DNA of 38,844 nt from Bacteroidales bacterium (GCA_022360575.1 JAKSCO010000258.1:1-38844), one strand, 5' to 3'. Positions 15,771-25,340 are shown, counted from the stretch's first letter. The notes: generated by a model from the letters alone, not told the origin. Translations and numbers: made by a program.

Positions 15771-18386
15771 ATGTTTAAAAAACTCATAATTAATTTTGCA
15801 TTAGTTTTTATTACTGTCTTATCAATAGCTCAAGAAGTAAATGTTTCTACTCTTGATGTAATTGATTATAAAAGACCGAAAGATTATGTGATAAAAGATA
15901 TAACAGTTTCTGGAGTGAAATATCTTGATAAGAATATACTTATCAATTTATCAGGATTAACCATTGGACAAGCGATAGAAATTCCAGGAGAACCAGTAAC
16001 TTCAGCTTTAGAAAAATTATGGGAGCAAGGTCTTTTTTCTAATGTAAATATTACAGCTACAGAAGTAGTAGGAGATAGCATAACCCTTAATATCGATTTG
16101 TCAGAAAGAAATAGACTTTCGGATTTTAAAATACATGGATTAAAAAAATCCGAAAAAGAAGATATTATTGAAGCTTTAGATATCAAAAGAGGAAAACAAG
16201 TTACCGAAAATCTATTCAATAATACCAAAAGGATAATTAAGGATTTCTTAATTGATAAGAAGTATCTAAATGCAGAAATTGATCTTGTAATGAGAGACGA
16301 TACAGCATCAAATAGAACAAATAATGTAATCTTGAATATTTATGTAGATAAGAAAGAGAAAGTAAAAATAAAGGAAATAAATATTACAGGAAATGAGCAG
16401 TTTTCTTCGGCTAAATTAAATCGTTTGATGAAGAAAACGAATAAGAAAGATTGGAATATATTCAAAGGATCGAAATTTATCGAAAAAGATTTTAAAGAAG
16501 ATAAATCAAATATAATTTCAGCATATTATAAAAAAGGTTATAGAGATGCTAAAATTATAAAAGATAGTGTTTATTCAATAAACAATAAACGAATAGGTAT
16601 TTACATGGAAATAGATGAAGGTGATCAATATTTTTTCCGTGATATAAAATGGGTTGGGAATACAAAGTATCCAGCCAGAGCATTAAGTGCGTTCTTAAAA
16701 ATTAAATCAGGAGATCCTTACAATCCAGAGCTATTAAACGAACGTTTAAATGTTGATCAGGATGCTGTTAGTGGCTTGTATTTAGATGAAGGGTATATGT
16801 TTTCGTCATTAACGCCAGTTGTACAGAATATCGAAAATGATTCAGTAGATTTATTAATACGTGTGCGCGAAGGCGAGCGAGTAACTATTCGTAATGTAAT
16901 AATAAAGGGGAATGACAGAACAAATGAGCGAGTTATTCGTCGCGAAATGAGAACAAAACCTGGAATGCTTTTTAGTAAGTCGGATATTATAAGAACTCAA
17001 AGAGAATTAATGCAATTAGGTTTCTTTGATCAGGAGCAATTAGGTGTTGAACCTATAAATGTTAATCAGGCAGAAAAAACGGTTGATCTAGAATATACTC
17101 TTGTTGAAAAATCTACAGATCAGTTAGAGGTATCTGGAGGTTGGGGTGCCAATATGTTTGTCGGAACCTTAGGTGTAAGATTTAGTAATTTTTCATTAAG
17201 AAATATGTTTAAGGCTGATGCTTGGAGACCAATTCCTTCTGGTGATGGACAGAATTTAAGTGTGAGAGCATCAACAAACGGAAGATACTATTCTTCGTAT
17301 AGTATTAATTTTGTAGAACCGTGGTTAGGAGGAAAAAAACCAATTTCTCTTTCTGTGTCTGCATTTCACTCAATAAGAAAACAAGCAAAGAGTTATTTTT
17401 CTTTCGAAGTTGCAGATAAATACATGAAAACAACAGGAGGATCTATTGGTATAGGACAAAGATTAAAATGGCCTGATGACTTTTTTACTATTTCTAATTC
17501 AATTTCTTTTCAAAGATACGAATTAAAAGATTGGGGTGGTTACTTCTTTATTAAGAATGGAACATCACACAATTTAAGTTTTAATACAACTTTTGCACGA
17601 AACTCTGTTGATGCTCCTATATATCCTCGTCGTGGTTGTAATTTTTCGTTAAGCTTACAGTTAACCTTCCCATATTCAGTATTTAAAAAAGATAATTTCT
17701 GGGAGTTGACTGATGCTGATAAGTTGGAAGTAAAAGAAAAACTAGATGATGAAATAAAACATGATGAACATATCAATATTAATGATGAATACATAGGTCG
17801 TAAATATGATATGGCTATTGATGATAAAATAACATCAAAACGCTATAACTGGATTGAATATCATAAGTGGAAATATAAAGGAGCATGGTATTTAAAACTT
17901 TGGAAAGATTTAGTCTTGGCAGCAAATACCGAATTTGGTTATTTGGGTTATTATAATAAGAATTTAGGGTATGCTCCTTTTGGTAAGTTCGAATTAGGTG
18001 GAAGCGGGATGTCAGGATATAGTTTTTATGGAGTAGAAACTATAGCTCTTCGAGGTTATAAAGACAATACAGTAACATCTCGTACAAATGGATCTCGAGA
18101 TGGAAATGTTTATGAGAAAATAAATTTAGAATTGCGATATCCTATTACATTAAAGCCACAAGCTACAATTTTCGTCCTTGGTTTTGTTGAGGCTGGAAAC
18201 ACATGGACTTCGTTCGAAAATTATAATCCATTTAAATTAAAACGTTCAGCTGGTGTTGGTTTAAGAGCATTTTTACCAATGTTTGGTTTACTTGGTGTTG
18301 ATTGGGGTTATGGATTTGATAATATTCCTGGGGATCCTGGAGCTAATGGAGGAAATATCCATTTTATTATAGGGCAACAATTTTAA
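15771..18386 (+). CDS. bamA: Outer membrane protein assembly factor BamA
   Basis: The product has 871 residues. A signal peptide ends near residue 20 (ITVLSIAQ). Five POTRA domains cover about residues 40-450, and the Omp85 beta-barrel follows from about 460 to the C-terminal Phe (IHFIIGQQF), which fits an outer-membrane insertion signal. An acidic, Lys-rich segment at about residues 640-705 (DADKLEVKEKLDDEIKHDEH) sits between barrel strands. Such an insert is common in Bacteroidota BamA. The protein folds and inserts outer-membrane barrels, and two Skp-like chaperone genes follow immediately. Confidence 0.95.
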   Translation: MFKKLIINFALVFITVLSIAQEVNVSTLDVIDYKRPKDYVIKDITVSGVKYLDKNILINLSGLTIGQAIEIPGEPVTSALEKLWEQGLFSNVNITATEVVGDSITLNIDLSERNRLSDFKIHGLKKSEKEDIIEALDIKRGKQVTENLFNNTKRIIKDFLIDKKYLNAEIDLVMRDDTASNRTNNVILNIYVDKKEKVKIKEINITGNEQFSSAKLNRLMKKTNKKDWNIFKGSKFIEKDFKEDKSNIISAYYKKGYRDAKIIKDSVYSINNKRIGIYMEIDEGDQYFFRDIKWVGNTKYPARALSAFLKIKSGDPYNPELLNERLNVDQDAVSGLYLDEGYMFSSLTPVVQNIENDSVDLLIRVREGERVTIRNVIIKGNDRTNERVIRREMRTKPGMLFSKSDIIRTQRELMQLGFFDQEQLGVEPINVNQAEKTVDLEYTLVEKSTDQLEVSGGWGANMFVGTLGVRFSNFSLRNMFKADAWRPIPSGDGQNLSVRASTNGRYYSSYSINFVEPWLGGKKPISLSVSAFHSIRKQAKSYFSFEVADKYMKTTGGSIGIGQRLKWPDDFFTISNSISFQRYELKDWGGYFFIKNGTSHNLSFNTTFARNSVDAPIYPRRGCNFSLSLQLTFPYSVFKKDNFWELTDADKLEVKEKLDDEIKHDEHININDEYIGRKYDMAIDDKITSKRYNWIEYHKWKYKGAWYLKLWKDLVLAANTEFGYLGYYNKNLGYAPFGKFELGGSGMSGYSFYGVETIALRGYKDNTVTSRTNGSRDGNVYEKINLELRYPITLKPQATIFVLGFVEAGNTWTSFENYNPFKLKRSAGVGLRAFLPMFGLLGVDWGYGFDNIPGDPGANGGNIHFIIGQQF

Positions 18387-18404
18387 AACTAAAATATATA
18401 TTGT

Positions 18405-18917
18405 ATGAAACGATTTATTTTTGGATTTGTATTTTTAATTGCTTCAATAGGAGTATTTGCTCAGAAATATGCATATGTTGATACCGAATATATTTTAAGT
18501 AAAATTCCTGCTTATAAGGCTGCTCAGGATAAATTAAATGAAATTTCTACTGAGTGGCAGAAAGAATTGGAGCAAGAGTATAAGCTTGTTGAAAAAATGC
18601 GTTTAGATTATCAGTCGGAAAAGGTGTTGTTAACATCGGAAATGATTGAACAACGTGAAAAAGAAATTGCTCAAAAGGTTAATGAGATAAAAAGTTTGCA
18701 AAATAAATTTTTTGGACCTAAAGGTGAACTTTTTGTTAAAAGACAGGAGCTAATAAAGCCAATCCAAGATGAGGTGTATGAAGCTGTAGAAGAAATAGCA
18801 AAGTCAGGAAAATATGCAGTGATATTTGATACAGCTTCTGGGGCTGCTATATTATATACTAATTCGAAATATGATAAAAGCGACGAAGTCCTTGAAAAAT
18901 TAGGCTATAAAAATTAA
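18405..18917 (+). CDS. OmpH/Skp-family periplasmic chaperone (first copy)
   Basis: The product has 170 residues. A signal peptide (FIFGFVFLIASIGVFAQ) is followed by YAYVDTEYILSKIPAYKAAQ, a long charged coiled coil (about residues 40-115), and a C-terminal strand region (KYAVIFDTASGAAILY). This is the OmpH/Skp architecture of trimeric tentacled chaperones that carry unfolded outer-membrane proteins across the periplasm. It lies 18 bases after bamA and 37 bases before a second copy. Confidence 0.93.
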   Translation: MKRFIFGFVFLIASIGVFAQKYAYVDTEYILSKIPAYKAAQDKLNEISTEWQKELEQEYKLVEKMRLDYQSEKVLLTSEMIEQREKEIAQKVNEIKSLQNKFFGPKGELFVKRQELIKPIQDEVYEAVEEIAKSGKYAVIFDTASGAAILYTNSKYDKSDEVLEKLGYKN

Positions 18918-18954
18918 ATTTTTAAATTTGTATCTAAATAAAAAAACGAAAAAA

Positions 18955-19464
18955 ATGAAAAAGATTTTAGGAATTATACTTGTTGTTTTTTGTGTTTCGG
19001 GAGTTTTTGCCCAGAAAAATTATAAATTTGCACACATAAACTCCGTTGAACTCTTATCTATAATGCCTGGAAGAGATACTGCAAAAGTTCAATTCGATAA
19101 TTATAGAAATATGTTGCAAAAAGAAATGGAAACAATGCAACTTGAATACCAAAATAAAGTACAAGTATATTTAGAAAAACAAGAAACTTATTCTGATTTA
19201 GTAAAGAAGACTAAGGAAACAGAAATACAAGAGATGCAGCAACGAATTCAAGGTTTTCAGCAAACAGCTCAACAAGATTTACGGCAGAAAGAAGCTGAAA
19301 TATTTCAACCTATAATGGATGCAGCTCAAAAAGCTATCGAGAAAGTAGCTAAAGCAAATAGTTTTACATATGTTTTTGATGTAAGTGCTGGTGGAGTAAT
19401 TTATTTTTCTGAAACAAGTACTGATTTATTACCATTAGTAAAGAAAGAATTAGGAATAGAATAG
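18955..19464 (+). CDS. OmpH/Skp-family periplasmic chaperone (second copy)
   Basis: The product has 169 residues from ATG 18955. A longer frame opening at a TTG at 18928 would add nine residues ahead of a good signal peptide (ILGIILVVFCVSGVFAQ), so the ATG is preferred. FAHINSVELLSIMPGRDTAK, a Gln- and Glu-rich coiled coil and FTYVFDVSAGGVIYF follow the same plan as the preceding copy. The tandem pair is usual in Bacteroidota. A strong terminator follows. Confidence 0.92.
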   Translation: MKKILGIILVVFCVSGVFAQKNYKFAHINSVELLSIMPGRDTAKVQFDNYRNMLQKEMETMQLEYQNKVQVYLEKQETYSDLVKKTKETEIQEMQQRIQGFQQTAQQDLRQKEAEIFQPIMDAAQKAIEKVAKANSFTYVFDVSAGGVIYFSETSTDLLPLVKKELGIE

Positions 19465-19486
19465 ATTTATAATATTTAATATATTT

Positions 19487-19519
19487 AACCATCCTTAAAC
19501 AATTAAGGATGGTTTTTTT
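19487..19519 (+). terminator. Intrinsic terminator after the bamA-skp block
   Basis: AACCATCCTTAA (19487-19498) pairs perfectly with TTAAGGATGGTT (19503-19514) around a four-base loop, followed by a T run. The 12-bp stem ends the envelope transcript just before murI. Confidence 0.88.
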
Positions 19520-19527
19520 AATATACT

Positions 19528-20319
19528 ATGCAAGCAAATAAACCAATAGGGATATTCGATTCAGGAGTAGGAGGATTGTCTGTTTTTAAGGAATTAATTA
19601 AAAGCCTTCCTTCAGAGGATGTGTTATATTTTGCTGATACAGCAAATTGTCCTTATGGATCTAAATCTAATATTGAGGTTATAGAGTTGTCAAAAAAAAT
19701 AGTTGATTTTTTGATAAACAAAAATTGTAAAACAATAATTGTTGCTTGCAATACAGCTACAGCAGCAGCTATAGATTATTTGAGATCAAATTATGAGATT
19801 CCTTTTATAGGAATGGAGCCTGCAGTAAAACCCGCTGCATTAAATTCGAAGTCAAAAAGTATTGCTGTTTTAGCTACCGAAGGGACTTTTAATGGACGAT
19901 TATATATTGAAACTAGTCAGAAATATGCCAAAGATGTAAATCTAAATGTAAAAGTAGGAAACAGATTAGTTTCTATAGTTGAAAATGATTTAATAAACGA
20001 GCCCGAAACTAAGAAATATATTCAAGAACTTTTAAATCCTTTAATTGCTGCAAATATCGATCATTTGGTTTTAGGTTGTACACATTATCCCTTTTTAATT
20101 CCTGTCCTAAAAGATATCTTACCTGATAATGTAGAAATAATAGATCCAGCTTTGGCTGTAGTTGCCCAGTTAAAACGAATATTAATAAAACACAATTTGA
20201 TTAATAGTAAGACAGAGGGGCAATATGATTTTTATTCTTCGGGGAATTCTTCAATTTTGGAGAAAATGGTTTCAAAGATATTAAAGTTTGATTTCAGAGT
20301 AAATAATTATTCGATATAG
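19528..20319 (+). CDS. murI: Glutamate racemase
   Basis: The product has 263 residues. It makes D-glutamate for peptidoglycan. IGIFDSGVGGLSVFKEL carries the N-terminal catalytic Asp. The two catalytic Cys lie in VACNTATAA and LGCTHYPFL. The family PYGSKS motif reads TANCPYGSKS. It starts 8 bases after a terminator, so it probably needs read-through or its own weak promoter. Its stop lies one base from the convergent carbonic anhydrase gene. Confidence 0.96.
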   Translation: MQANKPIGIFDSGVGGLSVFKELIKSLPSEDVLYFADTANCPYGSKSNIEVIELSKKIVDFLINKNCKTIIVACNTATAAAIDYLRSNYEIPFIGMEPAVKPAALNSKSKSIAVLATEGTFNGRLYIETSQKYAKDVNLNVKVGNRLVSIVENDLINEPETKKYIQELLNPLIAANIDHLVLGCTHYPFLIPVLKDILPDNVEIIDPALAVVAQLKRILIKHNLINSKTEGQYDFYSSGNSSILEKMVSKILKFDFRVNNYSI

Positions 20320-20320
20320 T

Positions 20321-20833
20321 TTATTTATACCAGTTTGCATACATTTTATAGTTTCGTGCAATTTTTTCAATCATTTCCTGTGTTTGTTCTTTTTGAATAT
20401 TCTTAATTTTCTTAGCTGGAATTCCTCCGTATATACTTCCTGATTTTACAATTGTACTATCAAGTATTAATGATCCTGCAGCTACAATACAATTTTCTTC
20501 AATAACAGCATGATCCATAACAATAGCTCCCATTCCGATTAAAACATTATCGTGTATTGTAGCTCCATGCACAATAGCATTATGTCCTATCGAAACATTA
20601 TTTCCAATATTAATTTTTGATTTTTCATATAAACAATGAAGAACAGCTCCATCTTGTATATTTACATAGTCTCCTATTCGTATCGAATTTACATCTCCTC
20701 TTATTACAGAATTAAACCAAAAACTACAGTTATTCCCAATTATAACATCTCCAACAATTGTAGCATTATCAGCAATGAAACAGTTAGTTCCAATTTGGGG
20801 AGTAAATCCTCGAACAGTTTTTATTAGAGCCAT
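20321..20833 (-). CDS. Gamma-carbonic anhydrase family protein (left-handed beta-helix)
   Basis: The product has 170 residues. Hexapeptide repeats run through most of the chain (GDVIIGNNCSFWFNSVIRGDVNSIRIG and onward), forming a left-handed beta-helix. His residues in VLHC, IGHNAIVHG and nearby turns match the metal ligands of gamma-carbonic anhydrases. RGDVNSIRIGDYVNIQDG is the typical segment. Many members are only weakly active or inactive, so CO2 hydration is inferred. The gene is convergent with murI, and a 285-base gap separates it from korA. Confidence 0.88.
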   Translation of the reverse strand: MALIKTVRGFTPQIGTNCFIADNATIVGDVIIGNNCSFWFNSVIRGDVNSIRIGDYVNIQDGAVLHCLYEKSKINIGNNVSIGHNAIVHGATIHDNVLIGMGAIVMDHAVIEENCIVAAGSLILDSTIVKSGSIYGGIPAKKIKNIQKEQTQEMIEKIARNYKMYANWYK

Positions 20834-20963
20834 AATAAGTATTTGATAAAGTGAATGTTATTTTTTGAACATTTTAATAGCTTTAATCTTTAATCATGAG
20901 AAAAATCATAAAAAATAGATTAAATTTTAATTCAAAAATACTTAATAATTAATTAACAATTCT

Positions 20964-20971
20964 TACTTTTG
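20964..20971 (+). promoter_or_regulatory. Candidate -7 box for korAB
   Basis: TACTTTTG matches TAnnTTTG. A start just downstream would give a 5' leader of about 140 bases before korA, containing the hairpin at 21035-21070. Confidence 0.45.
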
Positions 20972-21034
20972 TCAGAGAAATAATCAATTGTACTGTTATA
21001 GAAACAATACAGAATAGTAATAATAAACATACGG

Positions 21035-21070
21035 AATGCATATGAAATAGGAGACTATTCCATGTGCATT
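21035..21070 (+). promoter_or_regulatory. Strong hairpin in the korA leader
   Basis: AATGCATATG-A-AATAG pairs with CTATT-C-CATGTGCATT around a GAGA loop, with one A-C mismatch and one wobble pair. There is no T run, so it is not a standard terminator. It lies 49 bases before the korA ATG and could be a stability element, a protein-binding site or part of a leader regulator. Confidence 0.5.
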
Positions 21071-21118
21071 TATAATTTTAAACGTCTGTTAAATTAAATC
21101 TACTAAATTAAAATTGTT

Positions 21119-22966
21119 ATGAGTAAAAAAGCAGATGTCATCGAACGAAAAGATGTAGTTATCCGGTTCTCCGGAGACTCAGGTGATGGCATGCAACTTA
21201 CGGGGACATTATTTTCAGATACCTCAGCGTTTATCGGAAATGATTTATCTACCTTTCCTGATTATCCATCAGAAATTAGAGCTCCACAAGGAACTATAGG
21301 AGGAGTATCTGGCTTTCAGGTTCATGTTGGCCAAACTCAAATAAAAACTCCAGGTGATTATGCTGACATATTAGTTGCCATGAATCCGGCAGCTCTAAAA
21401 GCAACTGCCAAATGGGTAAAAGAAGGTGGGACTATCATCTTAGATGAAGATAGTTTTGATGAAAAAGGCCTTAAAAAGGCTGGGTATAAAACTGACAATC
21501 CAATATTAGAAGATAAATTGGATAGGTTTAATATTATTCAGGCACCTATTTCGTCTCTTACAAAAGAAGCTTTGAAAGATACAGGATTAGATCCTAAAAG
21601 TATTTTAAGAAGTAAAAACATGTTTGCTTTAGGTATGGTTTATTGGATTTTTAATCGTCCATTAAATTATACAGAATCTTTCTTCGAGCGTAAGTTCAAG
21701 AAAAAACCTTTGGTGATTGAAGCAAATAAAATTGTATTACATGCAGGTTATAATTATGCCGAAACTATGGAGCATACTACTCCATCGTATAAGGTTAGTC
21801 CTGCTGATATCGAAAAAGGGACGTATCGAAACATTAGTGGAAATACTGCAACAGCATGGGGTTTTATTGCTGCTGCAGAGAAAGCCAACTTAGAGTTGTT
21901 TTGTGGTTCTTATCCTATTACTCCAGCTACAGAAATCTTGCAAGAATTATCGGCAAGAAAAGACATGGGGGTAAAAACATTCCAAGCTGAAGATGAAATT
22001 GCTGGAATTTGTACTTCTATTGGAGCAAGTTTTGCTGGCGATTTAGCTGTTACTACTACTTCTGGTCCTGGTTTAGCTCTAAAAGGAGAAGCTATAGGTT
22101 TAGCTGTAATGACAGAGTTACCTTTAGTTATTGTTGATGTTCAAAGAGGTGGTCCGTCTACAGGGTTACCTACTAAGCCTGAGCAATCTGATTTAATGCA
22201 AGCTTTATATGGTCGAAATGGAGAAAGTCCTGTAGTAGTTATTGCTGCTAGTACTCCTTCAAATTGTTTCCATTATGCTTTTCAGGCAGCTAAGATTGCG
22301 GTTGAGCATATGACTCCTGTTATTTTACTTACAGACGGCTTCTTAGCTAATGGCTCTGAACCATGGAAAGTGCCAAGTATGGCTGATTATCCTGAGATAA
22401 AAGCTCCAATTGTTCCTGAAGGAACAAAAGATTGGAATCCTTATGCTAGAGATGTTGAAAGATTAGCAAGAACTTGGGCTGTGCCCGGAACTAAAGGTCT
22501 TGAACACCGAATTGGTGGTTTAGAAAAAGACGAATTAAAAGGTTCTGTATCTCACGATCCAATGAATCACCAAAGAATGACTGAAATTCGAGAAGGTAAA
22601 GTTCAACGTGTAAGTAACTTTATTCCTGAATTAGAAGTTGAAGGTGACGAAAAAGGAGATTTACTGGTAGTTGGATGGGGTGGTACTTACGGTCATTTAG
22701 CTACTGCTGTTAACGAATTAAGAGAAAAAGGTCAAAGTGTAAGCTTAGCTCACTTTAACTATATAAAGCCTCTTCCTAAAAATGTAAAAGAAGTATTTGC
22801 TAACTACAAGAAAATTGTCGTTTGCGAAAATAACTTAGGTCAGTTTGCTGATTATTTAAGAATGACAAATCCTGAATTTAAGTATTTACAATACAATAAA
22901 GTTCAAGGATTACCATTTACAATTATCGAATTAAAAGAACATTTTACAAAATTATTGGAGGAGTAA
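21119..22966 (+). CDS. korA: 2-oxoglutarate:ferredoxin oxidoreductase, alpha subunit (gamma-alpha fusion)
   Basis: The product has 615 residues. The gamma domain occupies about residues 1-190 (VIRFSGDSGDGMQLTG, APQGTIGGVSGFQVHVG). The alpha pyrimidine-binding domain follows (LFCGSYPITPATEILQEL, FQAEDEIAG, VDVQRGGPSTGLPTKPEQSD), with a C-terminal transketolase-like domain (VGWGGTYGH). With KorB it converts 2-oxoglutarate and CoA to succinyl-CoA and CO2, reducing ferredoxin, which suits a low-oxygen lifestyle. It may also run reductively. korB starts two bases after its stop. Confidence 0.95.
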   Translation: MSKKADVIERKDVVIRFSGDSGDGMQLTGTLFSDTSAFIGNDLSTFPDYPSEIRAPQGTIGGVSGFQVHVGQTQIKTPGDYADILVAMNPAALKATAKWVKEGGTIILDEDSFDEKGLKKAGYKTDNPILEDKLDRFNIIQAPISSLTKEALKDTGLDPKSILRSKNMFALGMVYWIFNRPLNYTESFFERKFKKKPLVIEANKIVLHAGYNYAETMEHTTPSYKVSPADIEKGTYRNISGNTATAWGFIAAAEKANLELFCGSYPITPATEILQELSARKDMGVKTFQAEDEIAGICTSIGASFAGDLAVTTTSGPGLALKGEAIGLAVMTELPLVIVDVQRGGPSTGLPTKPEQSDLMQALYGRNGESPVVVIAASTPSNCFHYAFQAAKIAVEHMTPVILLTDGFLANGSEPWKVPSMADYPEIKAPIVPEGTKDWNPYARDVERLARTWAVPGTKGLEHRIGGLEKDELKGSVSHDPMNHQRMTEIREGKVQRVSNFIPELEVEGDEKGDLLVVGWGGTYGHLATAVNELREKGQSVSLAHFNYIKPLPKNVKEVFANYKKIVVCENNLGQFADYLRMTNPEFKYLQYNKVQGLPFTIIELKEHFTKLLEE

Positions 22967-22968
22967 TC

Positions 22969-23988
22969 ATGTCAGATATTCAGAATAATTTAACAGCAAA
23001 AGACTTTAAGAGTGATCAGGAAGTAAGATGGTGCCCTGGTTGTGGTGATCATGCTATAATGAATGCAATACAGAAAGCGCTTCCTGAATTAGGTTACAAA
23101 AAAGAAAAATTCGCATTTATTTCAGGGATTGGTTGTTCGTCGCGTTTCCCTTATTATATGGATACTTATGGTTTTCATAGTATTCACGGACGTGCGTCAG
23201 CAATTGCTTCAGGTGTAAAAGTTGCTAATCCTAAACTTAGCGTATGGCAAATAACAGGAGATGGTGATGCTATGGCTATTGGTGGAAATCATTTTATTCA
23301 TGCCATAAGAAGAAATATTGACATAAACATTATTTTGTTTAATAATGAGATCTATGGTTTAACCAAAGGTCAATATTCTCCTACATCTAAGTTTGGTTCG
23401 GTTACAAAAACTTCGCCTTACGGAACTGTTGAACATCCTTTTCATCCTGGCGAATTAGTAATTGGTGCTCAAGGAAAATTCTTTGCTCGTTCTATTGATG
23501 GTAATTTAAAACTTAGTCAGGAAATATTCGAGAAAGCAGCAAAACATGATGGTGCTTCGGTTGTTGAAGTTCTACAAAACTGTGTTATTTACAACGATAA
23601 AACTCATGCAGCTATTTCTGATAGAGAACATCGCGAAGACAGAACAATAATACTTCGTCATGGCGAACCTATGATTTTTGGTAAAAACAAAGATAAAGGT
23701 TTAGTTCTTGATGGCGAGCACTTAAAGCTAAAAGTAGTTGAGCTTGGCAACGAGTATACCGAAAAAGATCTTTTAGTTCATAACTCTGAAGAAGTAAATC
23801 CAGGTTTACATTTAATGTTGGCTAATATGTCTTATCCTGAGTATCCTGTAGCATTTGGTGTTATCCGAAATGTAAAAGCAGAAACTTACGATAAGGCTGT
23901 TTACAAACAAGTTGAAGATGTAAAAGAAAAATCTTCTTTTAAATGTATGGACGATTTATTAAGAAGCGGAACTACTTGGGAAGTTTAA
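22969..23988 (+). CDS. korB: 2-oxoglutarate:ferredoxin oxidoreductase, beta subunit
   Basis: The product has 339 residues. VRWCPGCGDHAIMNAIQ, GIGCSSRFPYY and the Cys of LQNCVIYND supply the cysteines expected for the single [4Fe-4S] cluster. TGDGDAMAIGGNHFIHA with NNEIYGLTKGQYSPTS forms the thiamine diphosphate and Mg site. It transfers electrons from the TPP intermediate to ferredoxin. It is preceded by GGAGG (22957-22961), an unusually clear Shine-Dalgarno sequence for this phylum, and followed by a terminator. Confidence 0.96.
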   Translation: MSDIQNNLTAKDFKSDQEVRWCPGCGDHAIMNAIQKALPELGYKKEKFAFISGIGCSSRFPYYMDTYGFHSIHGRASAIASGVKVANPKLSVWQITGDGDAMAIGGNHFIHAIRRNIDINIILFNNEIYGLTKGQYSPTSKFGSVTKTSPYGTVEHPFHPGELVIGAQGKFFARSIDGNLKLSQEIFEKAAKHDGASVVEVLQNCVIYNDKTHAAISDREHREDRTIILRHGEPMIFGKNKDKGLVLDGEHLKLKVVELGNEYTEKDLLVHNSEEVNPGLHLMLANMSYPEYPVAFGVIRNVKAETYDKAVYKQVEDVKEKSSFKCMDDLLRSGTTWEV

Positions 23989-24007
23989 TCTCAAAATAAT
24001 ATATACA

Positions 24008-24043
24008 AAAGGCTATCTAATTATTAGGTAGCCTTTGTTTTTT
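24008..24043 (+). terminator. Intrinsic terminator after korB
   Basis: AAAGGCTATCTAA (24008-24020) pairs with TTAGGTAGCCTTT (24024-24036) with one G-U wobble, followed by a T-rich run (GTTTTTT). Confidence 0.85.
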
Positions 24044-24044
24044 A

Positions 24045-24095
24045 TATATTTGAGCCTTTATTTAAACCTAATAGAATTAGAGTCATCTAATTTTG
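24045..24095 (+). promoter_or_regulatory. Candidate -7 boxes for the C1 peptidase gene
   Basis: TATATTTG at 24045-24052 and TAATTTTG at 24088-24095 both match TAnnTTTG; the second is 34 bases before the ATG. The preceding terminator means this gene should have its own promoter. Confidence 0.4.
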
Positions 24096-24129
24096 GAAAT
24101 AAACATATTAACTAAATTATACATTAAAA

Positions 24130-25317
24130 ATGAAAAAGGGGATTTTATCTTTAGTACTGGCAATTGGCATTTTGGTATCGGCTTTTGCTCAAAACAAAAA
24201 AGAAGCAAATGGCTATGAATTTAAAATGGAGAAAGAAATAAAAACTACTCCTGTAAAAAATCAATTCCGGTCTGGAACATGTTGGAGCTTTTCAGCATTA
24301 TCTTTTATCGAAACCGAAATATTAAAATCAGGAAAACCTGAGATAAATTTATCTGAGGCATGGATTGTTCGTCATTCGTATTTAGATAAAGCAAAAGCCT
24401 ATGTTCGTTGGCACGGGAGCTTAAATTTTGCCGGAGGTGGTGCTTTCCATGATGTTACAACATGTATTAAAAAATACGGAATTGTTCCTGAAGAAATATA
24501 TGCAGGATTAAATTACGGAACAGAGAAATTTGTTCATGGCGAGTTTGATGCTGTTCTTAAAGGTTATGTAGAGCAAGTTGTGCGTAATCGTAACAAAGGA
24601 TTAACCACTGCATGGTATCGAGGTTTTCAAGGGATTGTTGATTCATATCTTGGCGAAGAAATAAAAACTTTTACTTACAAAGGAAAAGAGTATACTCCAA
24701 AAACTTTTGCTGCTGAGTATACAGGAATAAATCCTGACGATTATATCGAAGTAAGTTCGTTTACTCACCATCCTTATTATACTAAATTTATATTAGAAGT
24801 GCCCGATAACTGGGCTATGAAAGAAGTATATAATGTTACTTTAGATGATTTTATTGAGATTATTGATAACTCAATTAAAATGGGTCATAGTGTTGCTTGG
24901 GCTGGTGATGTTAGCGATAAAGGATTCTCTTGGAGAAAAGGTGTTGCTATTATTCCTGATGTAGAGTACGAAGTAACTAGCGGAACGGATAAAGAGAGAT
25001 TAACAGGGTTAAACACAAAACAGAAAAACGAAATCATATATTCGTTCGAGAAACCTGTAAAAGAAATGGAAATTACTCCTGAGTTACGTCAGAAAGCTTT
25101 CGATAACTACAAAACTACCGACGATCATGGAATGCACATTGTTGGTATAGCTTACGATCAAACCGGAAATAAATTTTATAAAGTGAAAAATAGCTGGGAT
25201 GTTGATAATATTTACGATGGATACATATACATGTCTGAGGCATTTATTAAATATAAAGCAACAGATATAATGATTAACAAAAAAACTCTTCCGCGTAGTA
25301 TTGCTAAAAAATTTTAA
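24130..25317 (+). CDS. Secreted C1-family aminopeptidase (bleomycin hydrolase/PepC-like)
   Basis: The product has 395 residues. It starts with a signal peptide (MKKGILSLVLAIGILVSAFAQ), unlike the cytoplasmic bleomycin hydrolases. The papain-type active site is complete: NQFRSGTCWSFSALSF holds the Gln and catalytic Cys, DDHGMHIVGIAYD the His, and YKVKNSWDV the Asn. C1B enzymes of this type trim amino acids from peptide N-termini. An exported form in Bacteroidota probably acts in the periplasm on peptides. Terminators lie on both sides, so it is likely monocistronic. Confidence 0.9.
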   Translation: MKKGILSLVLAIGILVSAFAQNKKEANGYEFKMEKEIKTTPVKNQFRSGTCWSFSALSFIETEILKSGKPEINLSEAWIVRHSYLDKAKAYVRWHGSLNFAGGGAFHDVTTCIKKYGIVPEEIYAGLNYGTEKFVHGEFDAVLKGYVEQVVRNRNKGLTTAWYRGFQGIVDSYLGEEIKTFTYKGKEYTPKTFAAEYTGINPDDYIEVSSFTHHPYYTKFILEVPDNWAMKEVYNVTLDDFIEIIDNSIKMGHSVAWAGDVSDKGFSWRKGVAIIPDVEYEVTSGTDKERLTGLNTKQKNEIIYSFEKPVKEMEITPELRQKAFDNYKTTDDHGMHIVGIAYDQTGNKFYKVKNSWDVDNIYDGYIYMSEAFIKYKATDIMINKKTLPRSIAKKF

Positions 25318-25340
25318 TAGTAAAAGCTATAAAATATAGT

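Noticed and set aside
18928..18954. Upstream TTG start for the second OmpH/Skp gene
   Set aside because: It would put nine charged residues before a good signal peptide that begins at ATG 18955.
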